A stretch of DNA of 64,000 nt from positions 161,182,726 to 161,246,725 of the forward strand of contig NC_088780.1 in the NCBI RefSeq assembly GCF_958450345.1. Direction: 5' to 3'. Positions 23,733-35,358 of the stretch are shown here, one piece after another (position 1 is the first letter of the stretch; every line of letters starts with the position of its first letter). The notes below the pieces were generated by a model, which was not told the DNA's origin, searched no databases, and saw only the letters and a program-made list of their open reading frames with translations. Source of the DNA: Calliphora vicina (taxonomy: Eukaryota > Arthropoda > Insecta > Diptera > Calliphoridae). The position numbers and the translations under genes are program-made.

Positions 23733-24784
23733 ATAGAGATGCTAAACGGGGAATCCCGTTCCCGAAAATCCCGGGGTTTTCGGGATTTTCCAAATCCAGT
23801 TTTTCATAAATACATAGGGGAAATTGTCATTTTTGTGTGCCTTTTTCATGCATATTGACATTCTACATGCCTAAATATTGCAAAGTTATGTTCAGCAAAA
23901 TTGTTAAGCTCAACTTCTTCTACAATATAGTTAATGGAATTTTGGTTTTCCTTGAGTGGGGCTCTAGAAAATCAATTGTGTATTCAATTGTCAAAATTAT
24001 CAAATTCAAAACTCAAAATTCAATAGAAAATATCAGAAAATTTAGTTTTTAAGCACATGAATACTTGATTCAATTATAAATTAATTGAAACCAGTTCAAT
24101 ATGTGATATAGGTTTAAGAAATAGTTTTTTCTGTGAAATGAAACTGATTTTATCTGATTTTTATGAGGAGCTCGAATAAAATGAAAATATTTCAATTGCT
24201 AAAAGGCTAAAAAAGAAAAGATAAGGTACTTTTCATCGTGCATGTTTAAAAAAACTAAAATTTTTTTTTTTAATTTTTTATAAGATGTGTGGGTTTTTGG
24301 AACTATTTTTAAGGTTCCAAAAAAAAACAATTGTATTAATTTTTGATGCAGAATCAACTGGTGAAATCATATTTGCAAAATATATTCAACTGTTTGCTCT
24401 ACAGAAAAATGTGCTCAAAATGCGCGTCTTTGGGTGCGTTGAACCAACACAAGGTGTGAAAATGTTCCAAAAAAAAGGACGCCATTATTTTTATTTACGC
24501 AAAAACCTTTAGAAAATGATGACACCCGCAAGTAAAATTTTTGAAATTAACTCTAATGTACATACTTTATTGTTATTTCTTCTTATATAATGTACTTATG
24601 CAAGTATCTTATGCTTTTTAGTGCCTAATAAAAATTAATTGCTAAATAAAAAATTTACTTTATATTGTAAAGACATAATTATGTTTTTTTGAAAATCCCG
24701 AAACCCCGAGTCGGGATTTCGGAATTCTTTACCAAATCCCGAACTTCAAGATTTTCAAAAACCAGTCCCGATTAGCATCTCTAG
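23733..24784. mobile_element. Non-autonomous hAT-type element
   Basis: 1,052 bp flanked by a perfect 8-bp duplication ATACAACG (23725-23732 and 24785-24792). The ends are ATAGAGATGCTAAACGGG and, inverted, CTAGAGATGCTAATCGGG. Subterminal words TCCCGAAAATCCCGG and TTCGGGATTT recur at both sides. No transposase was recognised in its short frames (for example 23837-24052 and 24285-24512). Confidence 0.9.
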
Positions 24785-24792
24785 ATACAACG

Positions 24793-25170
24793 CTACGACA
24801 CCGATTGTAAATTGGTCAATAGTATATTGTAGTTTAGTATGTTATTAACAGCACTAGCAGTTAGTCATTTAAAATGTATGCAAAATATTCTATGTAGAGA
24901 AGAAATATCCAGGCTGATATTACATTAATTTAAGAAGCTGCTGACGAATGCGCTGGACAAAGCATCTGTCGCAAGACTGAAAATAGAAGGCGGACAGTGG
25001 ATGGTGTCCAGGAAAATGTCGTCTGCTGTTTTCTATAATAGAAACCAGAAGAATATTTCAAGGCTTATGTTAGCAGGTAACTGAGTGATCAGTCAGTACT
25101 AAAACTTGGACTTAATTGTAACATTTACAATCGTTTCTTCCTGTAGATTAGAAACGAGGCAACAGTTTTC
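24793..25170. other. AT-rich stretch; no gene
   Basis: Somewhat less AT-rich around 24930-25030. No protein family recognised in any frame. Confidence 0.4.
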
Positions 25171-25175
25171 CATCA

Positions 25176-26117
25176 TCTCTGTGGACCCCGAGATTTTTCG
25201 GGACCCCGGCATTTTTCGGGATTTTAGTTCAACGCCAAAAACATCGAATTCAATAATAAAAACTATTTATTTCGTTAATATATTTTACTAAAAATATAAC
25301 AAAGCAAAAACTAATACATTGAATTAAAATAAATTTGATACAATAAAATTTAATTTTTATACCCGTATTCGGAACTTCATAACAGTGAAAAATACATAAC
25401 AAAACTGAAAATTTTATAACTTTGTATTGAGTACATATGCTATGTTCATAGTAAGAGGATTTTTAGGAAAGCGTACATTACCATTACTTTGAGACCAATA
25501 ATGTAAAAATGGGTATAGCAGTTTAAAAGTTATTTACAATAGAAACTGCACAATTTTTGTCGAAAATGTTTGTTTCCTCCCTATATTAATAATAAAAAAA
25601 AGTATTGTTTTATTTATACCGTAATAAATAACATCGTGATAAAATTGAATAAACAAGTTGTATATATCAGCAAAATATTTTATTGTCAATAAATAATTTG
25701 TCATTCATTTATAAATGCTGATTCAAGTTCCCATAGAAGGCCAAAACTATATATTGATCGTGAGTTTCCAACATTCGGCACAGCCGAATATAACACTCCT
25801 ACTTGTTTTATATTAATATTGTTTAATGTATTAAGCTTACGAAAAACATCGTTCATAGTCAACGCGAATTTATTATCTAATAAACTTGTGTAAAAGTCTG
25901 TTAATGCAAGCGAAATCTGCTGCTCCCTGATTAAAATTAAAAAATATGTCTCCATTTGGATTTGAAGCGAGATTAGTATTATAAGCATGCCGAAATTTAG
26001 CTTTCTAAGTATTTTTGGAGCTTCAGAAGTCTTCCTAAAATATCAAAAATCTCATAATTTTCCCGGATTTGTTAATCCCCGAAAAATCCCGGGATTTTTC
26101 GGGATATGTCATCCCTA
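25176..26117. mobile_element. Candidate hAT-type element with CCCGAAAAAT termini
   Basis: The left side holds CATCTCTG then ATTTTTCGGGACCCCGGC and ATTTTTCGGGATTTT. The right side holds CCCCGAAAAATCCCGGGATT and TCGGGATATGTCATCCCTAG. The inverse subterminal words match, but the left terminus is degraded and no duplication was found, so the borders are approximate. A family I repeat (about 25730-25812) lies within. Confidence 0.45.
25730..25812 (-). repeat. Family I/F dispersed repeat end
   Basis: It contains AAGGCCAAAACTATATATTG, the dyad ATTCGGCACAGCCGAAT and the terminus TAACACTCCTACTTGTTTT, the inverse of the AACAAGTA start. The same arrangement occurs at 63780-63850. Confidence 0.65.
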
Positions 26118-27113
26118 GTTAAGACATATAATTCTGGATGATCATATACTGAACGATCGGGAAACCGTCTGTGTTACCTAATTGGTTAACTAAATCCGAC
26201 TGATCTCGTCTTACTAGCATCTGGACTTGATCTAGTTTCACAATCTCATTGAGTGTTATCAATAGAATCATATCAATTCTACTTCAATGATACCACGTAA
26301 ACCAAAAAAAAATTATGCAAGAGATAAGTGAATTTAAATTTCAGAACAAAATAAATTTTTCAAAAAAAAAACAGTTTATCGGAAATAATATTGTAAATAT
26401 CGTTAATTTAACTAAAAATAGCTAATTCCAGAAAACTAAAACTCTGTCCAATAATGACAGTATTTAAAAATAACACATAAGACTCTTGATGAAAGTAGAC
26501 ACCTGTTCAAGCATTCAAAACAGCCAACATATAGTACATAAAAAAACCATGGACGCAAAAATTACTGTTGATTTTGGTTAAAACTACACCATTCCCATAG
26601 TGCATTTGACGGTATAACATTCTTGTATAACCATAATATGGCAAAATAAGCACACCAATCTTTAATCCCTGATGTAACATTTGATCACAAAAAGCAAAAC
26701 ACACAGTAGCATCAACCAAAAAAATATAAAAATGTCTTTGATGAAGTGCTTTTTCATATTGTTCACAATTTCTTCTATGTTTGTAGTATGAAGCAAGTGG
26801 TGTGGTTGGTGTAACTGTGTGTTGGTCATCTTGATGTGTTTGTATTTTTACTGTAATTTTCACATGTCCATCATGACAGGCGAAAACTTCTCATGTTGAT
26901 GTTTTCACTTGCTGCAGGAAATAATTGTGCTCTTAAAAACGAAAAACCATATCACAGAGGCAGGCACACAAAAATAAATACAAAAAGTACACACAAACAC
27001 ACACACACACAGGCACAAAAAGCCAGCACAAACACCCATGAAACATATCATATGCATCAAGTGGCACATGCAATCAAACACACACATACCCACATCACAG
27101 GATTACTGTACAC
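26118..27113. other. Mostly non-coding; one unassigned open frame
   Basis: A minus-strand frame at 26507-26863 runs 118 codons without a stop, unusually long for such AT-rich DNA outside transposons. I recognise no domain, no signal peptide and no repeat in it. It could be a chance frame, a decayed exon or part of an unknown element. A CA-rich tract with (CA)n at 26995-27012 follows at the right. Confidence 0.3.
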
Positions 27114-27278
27114 TAGGGTGGTACTTATTTTGGACTAGATTGTTCTACGTCATTTTAAATTCAAATGCTGACAGTTTGAGCAACATCAGATAACTTTTAG
27201 AGGTAGCAAATTATATTTGAAGTTTCAAACAAAATCCGAACTGAAAATCACAAAAGTGCCAAACAAGTGCCATCCTAC
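27114..27278. mobile_element. Short TAGGGTGG MITE
   Basis: About 165 bp. The left end is TAGGGTGGTACTTATTTTGG and the right end, inverted, is TAGGATGGCACTTGTTTGGC. The interior matches 4711-4900 (gagcaacatcag, AGGTAGCAAATTATATTTG). The target duplication is uncertain. Confidence 0.55.
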
Positions 27279-28877
27279 TATACACACACAAACAGAAGTT
27301 AAAGGGTAGTGGTTTTAAGATGATTTCAAAAATAAAAATAGGGAAAAGCTAAAAAACCGGATTAATAAACAACAAAAAAAATGGAGAAAAAAACTTTAGT
27401 TTGTTTAGATTTGAGTGACACATATGCTGTTTAAGAAACGTGACCACAACATACATACTACATGTACATGTAAGGACCACCATCAGCATCAACATCACCA
27501 TTGCCACAAGCAGAAGCAACATCACAAAAACACAAAGTGCCACAGCAAAGTAAAATCTTTGGAAATCAACAGACAAAAAAACATACACTCAACCACCCAA
27601 CACAAGACAACAAAATGCAATAAATACAAAATACAAACAACAGCAACAGCCAGGATCATACTCTAAAAAACAAAAGAGAACGAAAGTTAAAAAAAAGCTT
27701 CACTCCAGTGACATCCGCACGACTTTAACATGTGAGAAAATATTTATGTTTGTATGTGTCTTTTGGTATGTATGAGTGAGTGTGTGTTTGTGTGATTGTA
27801 CAAAAACTTGTATACAAATACGAAAGTAACCCGACAAATAAAAAGGAAAAACTAATTTTTAATTAAAACATACGGGCATCCTTGACAACAACAAACACAC
27901 CCACACATTTGTGGATTTTTCATTACACACTGTTAAACATCAATGACGATTATTCCTCACTCACAAGACAACTTTAACTTCATATGGTTTTGTTTTTTTT
28001 TTTTGCTGTTGTTTTAAAACTTGTTGTTATTTGTACTATAATCAAACAAGTGCATATTTTATGTCAGCAATTTTATTCATAGATAAACACATGTTCTCAC
28101 ACTAACATATGTAGGTGTATGCATGAATATGTAGATACGAGGATCATAAAGGAAGTATTAACTTTGGTATGTTCAAAATCAACAGTTTCAAATTTTTTCT
28201 AGAGTTTCATGTTTCATATAGGAAGGAAATAAAAAATGTCCGACAATGCATCGGTTAAGCTACGATGCATTGTTCCAAATTTTTTAAAACTTCGAAGTTG
28301 CTCAAACATTTTAAATTCGCTTTTGGTTTAATGATGTTCAAAGTTAAAATTTTTTATACAAATAGCTTATCCAATTTATACAATATTGGACTCATAAGAA
28401 TGTAGTTTCAATATGTTTTCCAAAAAATCGTTTGAGTAGTCTTTCTTTTGTTGGTTTTGTTTCAAAAACGGACATTCTTCAAGTTGAAAGAAAACAATTG
28501 CGCCATAAAACTAAGCTATCTATCTATTTATATATTTATATTTATCTATGTATCTATGTATCTACTTTTCTATTTATCTATTTTCTACTCCCCCAACGAT
28601 ATTGTCCCCAAACACAGAGAAAACAGTCCCAGGTACTTTTAGTAAAGAATATAAAAAAGCTACCAAACACTGTAAGGACACTTTTGTTGTACCAGGAGAC
28701 ATGATCCACATACGACAAAGTACATAATGCTTATAAATTCTCCAAAATCGGAGAATATGTTTATCTTCCATTTTTCGTCAACAATTGAACAATTTTTTAT
28801 TAATAATTAATTTTTCAATTTGTCAAATTTCATAAAAATATTATTGCCAAACAGTTAAAATGTATAAATTTAATAAA
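27279..28877. other. CA-rich and AT-rich stretch; no gene
   Basis: 27400-27660 is A/C-rich with CAACATCACCATTGCC-type words, giving chance frames on both strands. A TATC/TATG microsatellite lies at about 28516-28585. A 11-bp stem ACAATGCATCG / CGATGCATTGT with a 9-nt loop lies at 28243-28273. No coding recognised. Confidence 0.5.
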
Positions 28878-29342
28878 AACAAGTAAGAGAGCTATATTCG
28901 GCTGCGCCGAATCTTATATACTCTTCACCAACTTATACTTAAAAATATTTTTTGACCCATTGAATGTCCAACTTACTATGGTCTTATATACTCCGTTGCA
29001 AAGGTCTTTTAAATATCTATAATTAGATATCTATATTGTCTATATTAATGACTTAGTAATCCAGATATAGATCAAAAATCGATGTTGTCCTAGTTTTTGT
29101 CTTATATCTCAGCCATTTGTGGACCGATTTTCTCGATTTTAAATAGCGATCGAACCGGGGCTGGGGGCTTCGGAAAGTTGATTTCAACACACAGACGGAC
29201 AGAAGGACATGGCTATATCGATTCCGCTATCTATAACGATCCAGAATATATATACATTATGGGGTCGCAAATGAAAAATGTGGAAATTACAAACGGAATG
29301 ACAAACTTATATATACCCTTGCCACTCATGGTGAAGGGTATA
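28878..29342 (+). repeat. Family F dispersed repeat, near full length
   Basis: Best preserved compact copy: AACAAGTAAGAGAGCTATAT, the dyad TTCGGCTGCGCCGAA, TAGTAATCCAGATATAGATC, a CACACAGACGGACAG block, AACGGAATGACAAACTTAT and a closing inverted pair TATACCCTT / GGTGAAGGGTATA. The 100-codon frame inside (29097-29399) is a by-product of the repeat. Confidence 0.8.
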
Positions 29343-30225
29343 AAAAGTAGAACAAAAATTTATAAATTTACAAAAAAAATATCTTGGCGTAAATCATAGA
29401 CACAAACCACGTAACACAGACGAATAAAATATATGGTCTTACTGAATCATAACTTCGACTACTTTTCTTCCTCAGACAAGACGAAACAATTGTCGAACAG
29501 AATTGAGGTATTAGTCCTATTTAAATGAAATTTTGTCGAAGTGTTGTCGAGTTTATGTTTTAAACTTTTACCGAACCCACTAGGCCACTATAGGTAATTT
29601 CACCCATTTTTGTGGCCAAAATTATTAGGAATCACTCAATAAGGATGAAAGTCATCTAACTGAGATATTCTTACAAAAAATCGCACTTTTTCCTTCACAT
29701 AATCCGATTCCTCATTCAAAACATTGCCCCATTCAACTTTACCAACAATAAAATGGTAAGCAGCTGCATTTTTCTCCTCTTTCTTTTGCTCATCTAACCA
29801 AACTTCCGCAAGTTCGCTATTTTGCATGTGGAGCCTGCCACGACAAATTACATTTCTTAAAAAGTGAAAAAAAGTGCAACATGAAATTGGTAATTAAACT
29901 TTTAAAAATCTTATCCAAAATTAATTTTTCAGAAAAAAAATATAAAATTAAAGGACTTTTTTAGAGCCATTATTACAACTTACCTTTGTTGCAAGTTGTA
30001 ATAATGGCTCTTAGACTATTAAGCACTTAATTTTCACTTTTTAATTCCGTTATTTGCCTTAATGTTTTCTTTATCAAATACCAACAACAAAAAATGCATT
30101 ATTGAAAGTGCAAAACCTGACTTTTGCCTCTAAAAAGGGTTAATTTCCCTATAGTGCAGAGGTGCGGCCAGGAGTGCCCAAAGTGGGACAAATCGGTTAT
30201 GTTCAATTTTAGAAACGAACATATG
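29343..30225. other. AT-rich stretch with a hairpin; no gene
   Basis: No protein family recognised. A perfect hairpin lies at 29963-30011 (separate entry). Confidence 0.4.
29963..30011. repeat. Perfect 19-bp stem hairpin
   Basis: AGAGCCATTATTACAACTT (29963-29981) and its exact inverse AAGTTGTAATAATGGCTCT (29993-30011) are separated by 11 bases. It could fold as RNA on either strand. Not part of any element I could define. Confidence 0.85.
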
Positions 30226-30499
30226 TACAGTCAAGGAAAAAAGTCTACATACACCAGTCTACATATATACAGGGGTTTTAGAGAGTTCGCGAAGAAATTT
30301 AAAAAAATGTTTATGTCAGTATTTAAGGCATTAACAAATAACTTTATTTATAAAATAAAGAATTAAATAATTTACATAATATAAACAATAATAACAAAAA
30401 AATTAAAAATTCATAGGAAAAAAAGTCTACATACAGCAACCAACAAATAAATATTATTTCAAAATTTTATATAAAATTAAAAAAAAAATAACTGTTTAT

Positions 30500-31655
30500 A
30501 TTTGGTTGGTACACCTTGGGCACCAATAAGACGACGGTGCATTAATTTCACCAAATTCTCTGTAATAGAGGGTATTTTTCGGCTTATGCTCGTATAAGAG
30601 CAGTTTTTAATGTTTCAATGTCATATTTTCGCACAAATTTTTACAAAACGTCCCATATGTGCTTTATTGGGTTTAAGTCTGGTGACTGTTGTGGTGAATA
30701 TAGCTGTCTTGGGGCATAATAAAGAAGCCAGCCTCGAACAACGTACGCAATATGCTTACGGTCGTTATCTTGCTGGAAAATCCATTGATTTCCCAGGCCC
30801 AAACTATCAACAAATGCCTTAATATTTTGTTCCAATATGTTTTTATATTGATAGCGGTCCATGTTACGCTCGACAAAAACCAAACGACCCACTCCAGATG
30901 ACGCCATGGCACCCCAAACCATAACTTTGCCTCCACCATGTTTGACTATAGGTGCAATATTCTTTGGTTAAAGAGCAGTGTTTGGTTTTCTCCAAACTTT
31001 GGATCGGACATCACGTACGAAAATATTCACCCCTATCGTGAAAAACATGTGAAATTTATGTTCCCATGAAATATCCATTTCCCTCGAAGGGAAAATTGCT
31101 ATCGTGATATTCCCCTGAACTTTTCATTCACAATAGTTGATTTTGTTCGTAACAGCAGTTTATTGTTTACAAAATTGCATCTAAAAATTTCCCATGTTGG
31201 GGAATTTTTTCACATGAACAAAGTTCATGAACGAAAAATGGAAAAAGGGAACACATTTCATGTGAAATATTAATTTGCGATAGGGGTGATTATACTTACT
31301 TTCGTCGTACATATGAGCTTTAGTAAACTCAAGCCAAAGTTTATGTTTCTTCGCTGAAATGAGTGTTTTTTTGCATGATGTTCTGCTATTAAATTCATTG
31401 TCAAACAATGTTATTGGAACATTTATCGATCTGTTAAGCCAATTTTGGAGCGCTTATTTTCGAATCCTGGTTCACGACTTTCAAAATACTGGTCTCGAAA
31501 GCTTCTTAGGTCTGTCAGATCTTGGATTATTTTCGGTTCAATTGGTGTTATTATAATGTTTTATGATCGTCTGTAAAGTAGCCGACTTAATTTTGTTGTC
31601 TTATCAATTTCTCCATAAAATTTATTTTCCTTTCGGAGATTTACGACCATATTCC
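30500..31655 (-). pseudogene. Tc1-like transposase pseudogene (DD34E type)
   Basis: Minus-strand pieces in order: a poorly preserved DNA-binding part (31410-31655), SAKKHKLWLEFTKAHMYDES (first Asp in YDESKYN), then the nested MITE, then FVRDVRSKVWRKPN, KVMVWGAMASSGVGRLVF, FQQDNDRKH (second Asp) and SPDLNPIKHIW. In Tc1 transposases this last motif reads NPIEHLW; here the catalytic Glu is replaced by Lys, so the protein would be inactive even without the stops. The C-terminal tail continues in another frame to about 30500. Confidence 0.85.
31028..31288. mobile_element. 261-bp palindromic MITE within Tc1 transposase
   Basis: The ends are CACCCCTATCGTGAA and, inverted, CACCCCTATCGCAAA. Inner words ATGTGAAAT and ATTTCACAT pair further in. 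A direct repeat ATT flanks both sides (31025-31027 and 31289-31291). It interrupts the transposase just after the first catalytic Asp. Superfamily unknown; a 3-bp duplication would fit PIF/Harbinger, but the target is not TWA. Confidence 0.8.
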
Positions 31656-32018
31656 AAACTGGAATATGAACCCTTTTTCAATTTGTCATTTACAAGGATA
31701 AAAATTCAAAAAAAAAATCTTTAATTATCACTTTAACAATTGTAATGCTTGTAAATTTAAATAAATCAACAAAATTAACTGTTATTTCCTTTTCTTTGTT
31801 TTAAATATTATATGTGATGTTAGACGACACTACGTTGTATGTAGACTTTTTTTCCCAATAATTTCAATGTTACATTTTTTTTCATATTATTTTTTCCTTC
31901 AAACTGTCTTAATATTAAATACCTTAAACATTGCTATAACATATTTTTTAATTATCGCCACTAATTCTCTAAAACTTCAAAATCGTAGGGTGTATTTAGA
32001 CTTTTTTCCTTGACTGTA

Positions 32019-33906
32019 TATCTTCGTCTGTGTACCGATTTCAAAAAAAAAATACAAATATATAGAATCTACACAGATTTTAAGAGATATTCGCATTTGA
32101 AAAATAAATTTTAAAAATTTCTAACTACAGTTTTTTGATAAAAGCGGGTCCAAATATTTCCCGATTTCATCCATTTTTTTATATGTCAAAAAAAAACAAA
32201 AATTAATTGTCTAAAAATCGTTTTAATAATTGATTTTAATAATTATAAGAAAGGCGATTTTTCGCTAGTTTAAAAAAAAAAAAAACTGAATTTTTTTTCT
32301 TTTCAAGTTATTTAAACCATTTCTAAGAAGATTTACAAATAATTTATACTATTTGAAAAGTTAACTTTAATTGAAAAAAATAAATAATTTCCATCGAAAA
32401 AAGCTTATTTTGTATGTAAAACTCAGCTTTAGGTTAAAAATTCTTAAATTGCATAGTCGATATCAAAATATAGCAACCCATTTAAGATGGCCCAATATAT
32501 TCTTAATTATTCTCTAAAAGATTTTGATAACCCCGAGCCTAGTATAGACATTATAGCGTCCCATTTTGGGATTTTTAAAAACTTTTTTAGGGATTGCGGG
32601 AATCCTGATAACAAATTTCATAATTTATTTTTAAAAAAGATACGTGTCCAAAAAAAAGTTCTAAAATATAGTTTTTACCCGTTTCCATCACCAAAATGTT
32701 CGAATTTCAAAAATATACCAAACACCTCTCCATTACTTTTATGTAGATGAAGATTCATTCAATTGTTAGTGGATCTAAGTGGCGAAAGGGAAACCTATAG
32801 TCCAAATTTCATATCTTATAACAATAGCTATTGGCCCTTGAGATGGGTGATAACGTTACTTTTTTATAAATATATGTTGATATTATTGATGAAATCTAAG
32901 ATTTATTAATTTAATCTTTTTGATTATTGAACTTTTCTCTCCACCCTCGCTCATCACTAAACCAACAAACACTGTTAACTTGTTAGGTAATAAAGCACTA
33001 ATTTGTATCTTTACAAAAATTGTTAAGTCAACTTATGAGCAGTATTAGAGTTTTACGTAAAACAAATCACACACTAACACAAAAAACAAAGACAACAGCA
33101 AAAAAAAAGAAACAAACCAAAATGCAAGACACAGAAAACTTAAATCCGATAAAGAAAACAAACACTCACAAAATCTTTACTCAACTGTCTTACTTTGTAA
33201 CTCTTGAGCTAAAAGTTAAAAATTTCAGAGAAAAAAATCGAATATATACAAAGTTAAAAATCCAGGCAGCTTTGAAGAGGAAATCAAAAGAAGACAAAAA
33301 CTTCGACTACGTAAGTTGGGAGCTATTAAGAGACTTTACTGGGAATAAACAAACAAACAAATATACCATGATATTACGTTAGTTAAACTTCTTCAACCAT
33401 ACTTCTTTGACTTCTATTTTGTTATGCAAACATATTGCATTCATACATCAAACACTCACTCATATCAACAGACACACATGCACTTACTCATACCCTTAAA
33501 CGTTCATATGGTCATATATGTATTTACTTCGTATGTATGAAAGTTTATTTATTTGTAGCATAAGTCAAGGGTGTTGCAATGGGTAGTAGTTATTCTATTA
33601 CATGTATATGGAAACTGTTTCAAAATTTGCAATATGTTTAGTTACGTTTCATGTTTGTCGCTGTCAAAATGCCAGTTTAAGCTTCTCAGGAGTAGCAGTT
33701 GGAAGAAGCCCATTTCATTTTCACAAAACAAAAAAACTGATGTGAGACTGAATAAGTGAGTGAGTAACTTTGCATTTATTTGTGTGCTTAAGTATGTGTC
33801 AGTGTGTTTGTATGTATGTACATTAGGGTTGACCCGTTTGTATGAAGGACAAATAAGTTGTCGATGTTTCCAAATGAAATGAAAATTTATTTTGTTTAAG
33901 GATAGC
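32019..33906. other. AT-rich stretch; no recognised gene
   Basis: The plus frame at 33020-33382 (120 codons) is Lys/Thr/Asn-rich low-complexity from A-rich DNA and matches nothing I know. Elsewhere there are A/T tracts (32036-32285) and TGTATG-type words (33780-33830). No element ends found. Confidence 0.45.
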
Positions 33907-34559
33907 ATTTCTCAAAATTTGTGTACTGCAAATTTTTTAATAATATTGTAGTCACTGTAAGTATTTATATGATTGTGGTAAACACAATTTGATAAAGTTA
34001 CCATTCACATAGTTGTAGCAATCATATATATGATTGCAGTAAATAACTATATGTTTGTGACAACCATTTTTTGATGAAGGATTTACCAAACATGTTTACT
34101 GTAAACATTTCAACCGTTTTACAATATAATGGTGACTGTAATTATTTATATGATTGCGTTAACTATAATATGGTAAACTATCGATTCACATATGATTAAA
34201 GTGTATAAAAGGGTATTCAAATTATTAAATTTTTTTCTTGTTCGAACAAAACGAGATTTAACTTGTTCCAATAATTCGATCACACTTTTAAAATTAAACG
34301 AATTATTCTAATAATTTAATTTAAAGTAAAGAATAAAGTTTTGACGGAGGTTTTTTAATATTTGTTTGTTAAAGAATAATAACAAATAACGTTAAAGTCA
34401 ACAATCGAAGTATTGATAATGTTAGAAAACATTCGAACACAAAGTGCATCATTAAATTTTCTTCAGAAATATTCTGATCAGATTCCCTCCAGAACAATCT
34501 ACAAAACTCTTTAGTTTCCGTTTTGGAGCTATGCTTTAAAAACTTTAAGCTAGTTGGAC

Positions 34560-35345
34560 ATTATCCGTAATTCAGGCATAGTATCAAAATAAATGTTTTA
34601 ACACAAAAATTTTATGTTTTGAGTTACAAAATATTTATTTTGATAGATAGACCACTCGTATCCCACTAAGAGACCAAAAAGCCCTTAAAGGAAAGGACTT
34701 AAGCTTTCATTTGAGCAAAAAAAAAATTTAAAAAGAGGGCCCATTTTGGAAAAAAGTTCTATTTTGCCAAAAAAAAAATCAAAAATTGTATTTCATGAGT
34801 TACTATATATCCCACTCGCATCCCACTAAGCAACCAAAGCTTTCTGTTGAGCAAAAAAAAATTCAAAAGAGGGCCCATTTCGAGAAAAAAAGTCAACAAA
34901 GTTTTTGATTTTGCAGAAAAAGTCAAAAATTTCATGTTTTGAGTTACAAAACATTTTTTTGGATAGATATCGAACTCGCATCCCACTAAGCGACCAAATT
35001 GGTCCTCAAGGAAAATATCTAAGCTTTATTTTAAGAAAAAAAGGGCCCATTTTGAAATAAAAAATCAAAAAAGTTTTTGATTTCGGAAAAAAATTATTAA
35101 TTAACATTTGCTAAGAACAATAGGTAATAAGTTACATTTTGCTAAGAACAATAGGTAATAAGTTACATGGATGAGAAAAATCACATGTTTGGCCAAAATG
35201 TCAAATTTTTACCCCCTCTAACTCAGAGAGATCTGGACCGATCTTGTTGAAAAATTGTGTCTGAATTACTATCCAATAGGTCTAACCTTGGTGTAAATTT
35301 CATCGGAAGACATCGATTTTAAAAGTTGGTTCACTTGACGTGAAA
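34560..35345 (+). repeat. Family G repeat with internal tandem units
   Basis: Three or so tandem units, each around CCACTCGCATCCCACTAAG, GACCAAA, AAGCTTT and GAGGGCCCATTTT, followed by a unique part: AAGAACAATAGGTAATAAG (twice), GTTTGGCCAAAATGTCAAAT, GACCGATCTTGTTGAAAAAT and GTTCACTTGACGTGAAATCC. An inverse copy lies at 42136-42640 and a third copy is split around 58860-60620. Confidence 0.75.
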
Positions 35346-35358
35346 TCCCCCATATGTA

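Larger units (their letters stand above)
30228..32016 (-). mobile_element. Tc1-like element with IR/DR ends
   Basis: 1,789 bp (about 1,528 without its nested MITE), flanked by TA (30226-30227 and 32017-32018). The outer ends are CAGTCAAGGAAAAAAGTCTA and its inverse. A second copy of the core (GGAAAAAAAGTCTACATACA) lies inside each end (about 30417-30436 and the inverse at 31829-31852). That gives the inverted-repeat/direct-repeat layout of several Tc1-like transposons, with each end carrying two transposase sites. Confidence 0.9.

Noticed and set aside
26980..27015. CA and other short-period arrays as possible CRISPR or origin
   Set aside because: Plain microsatellites with no unique spacers; the sequence is eukaryotic.
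26893..27138. Thr/His-rich frames around 26.9-27.7 kb on both strands
   Set aside because: Product of CA-rich low-complexity DNA.
33020..33382. 120-codon plus-strand frame
   Set aside because: Lys/Thr/Asn-rich product from A-rich DNA, no domain, no neighbours; expected by chance.
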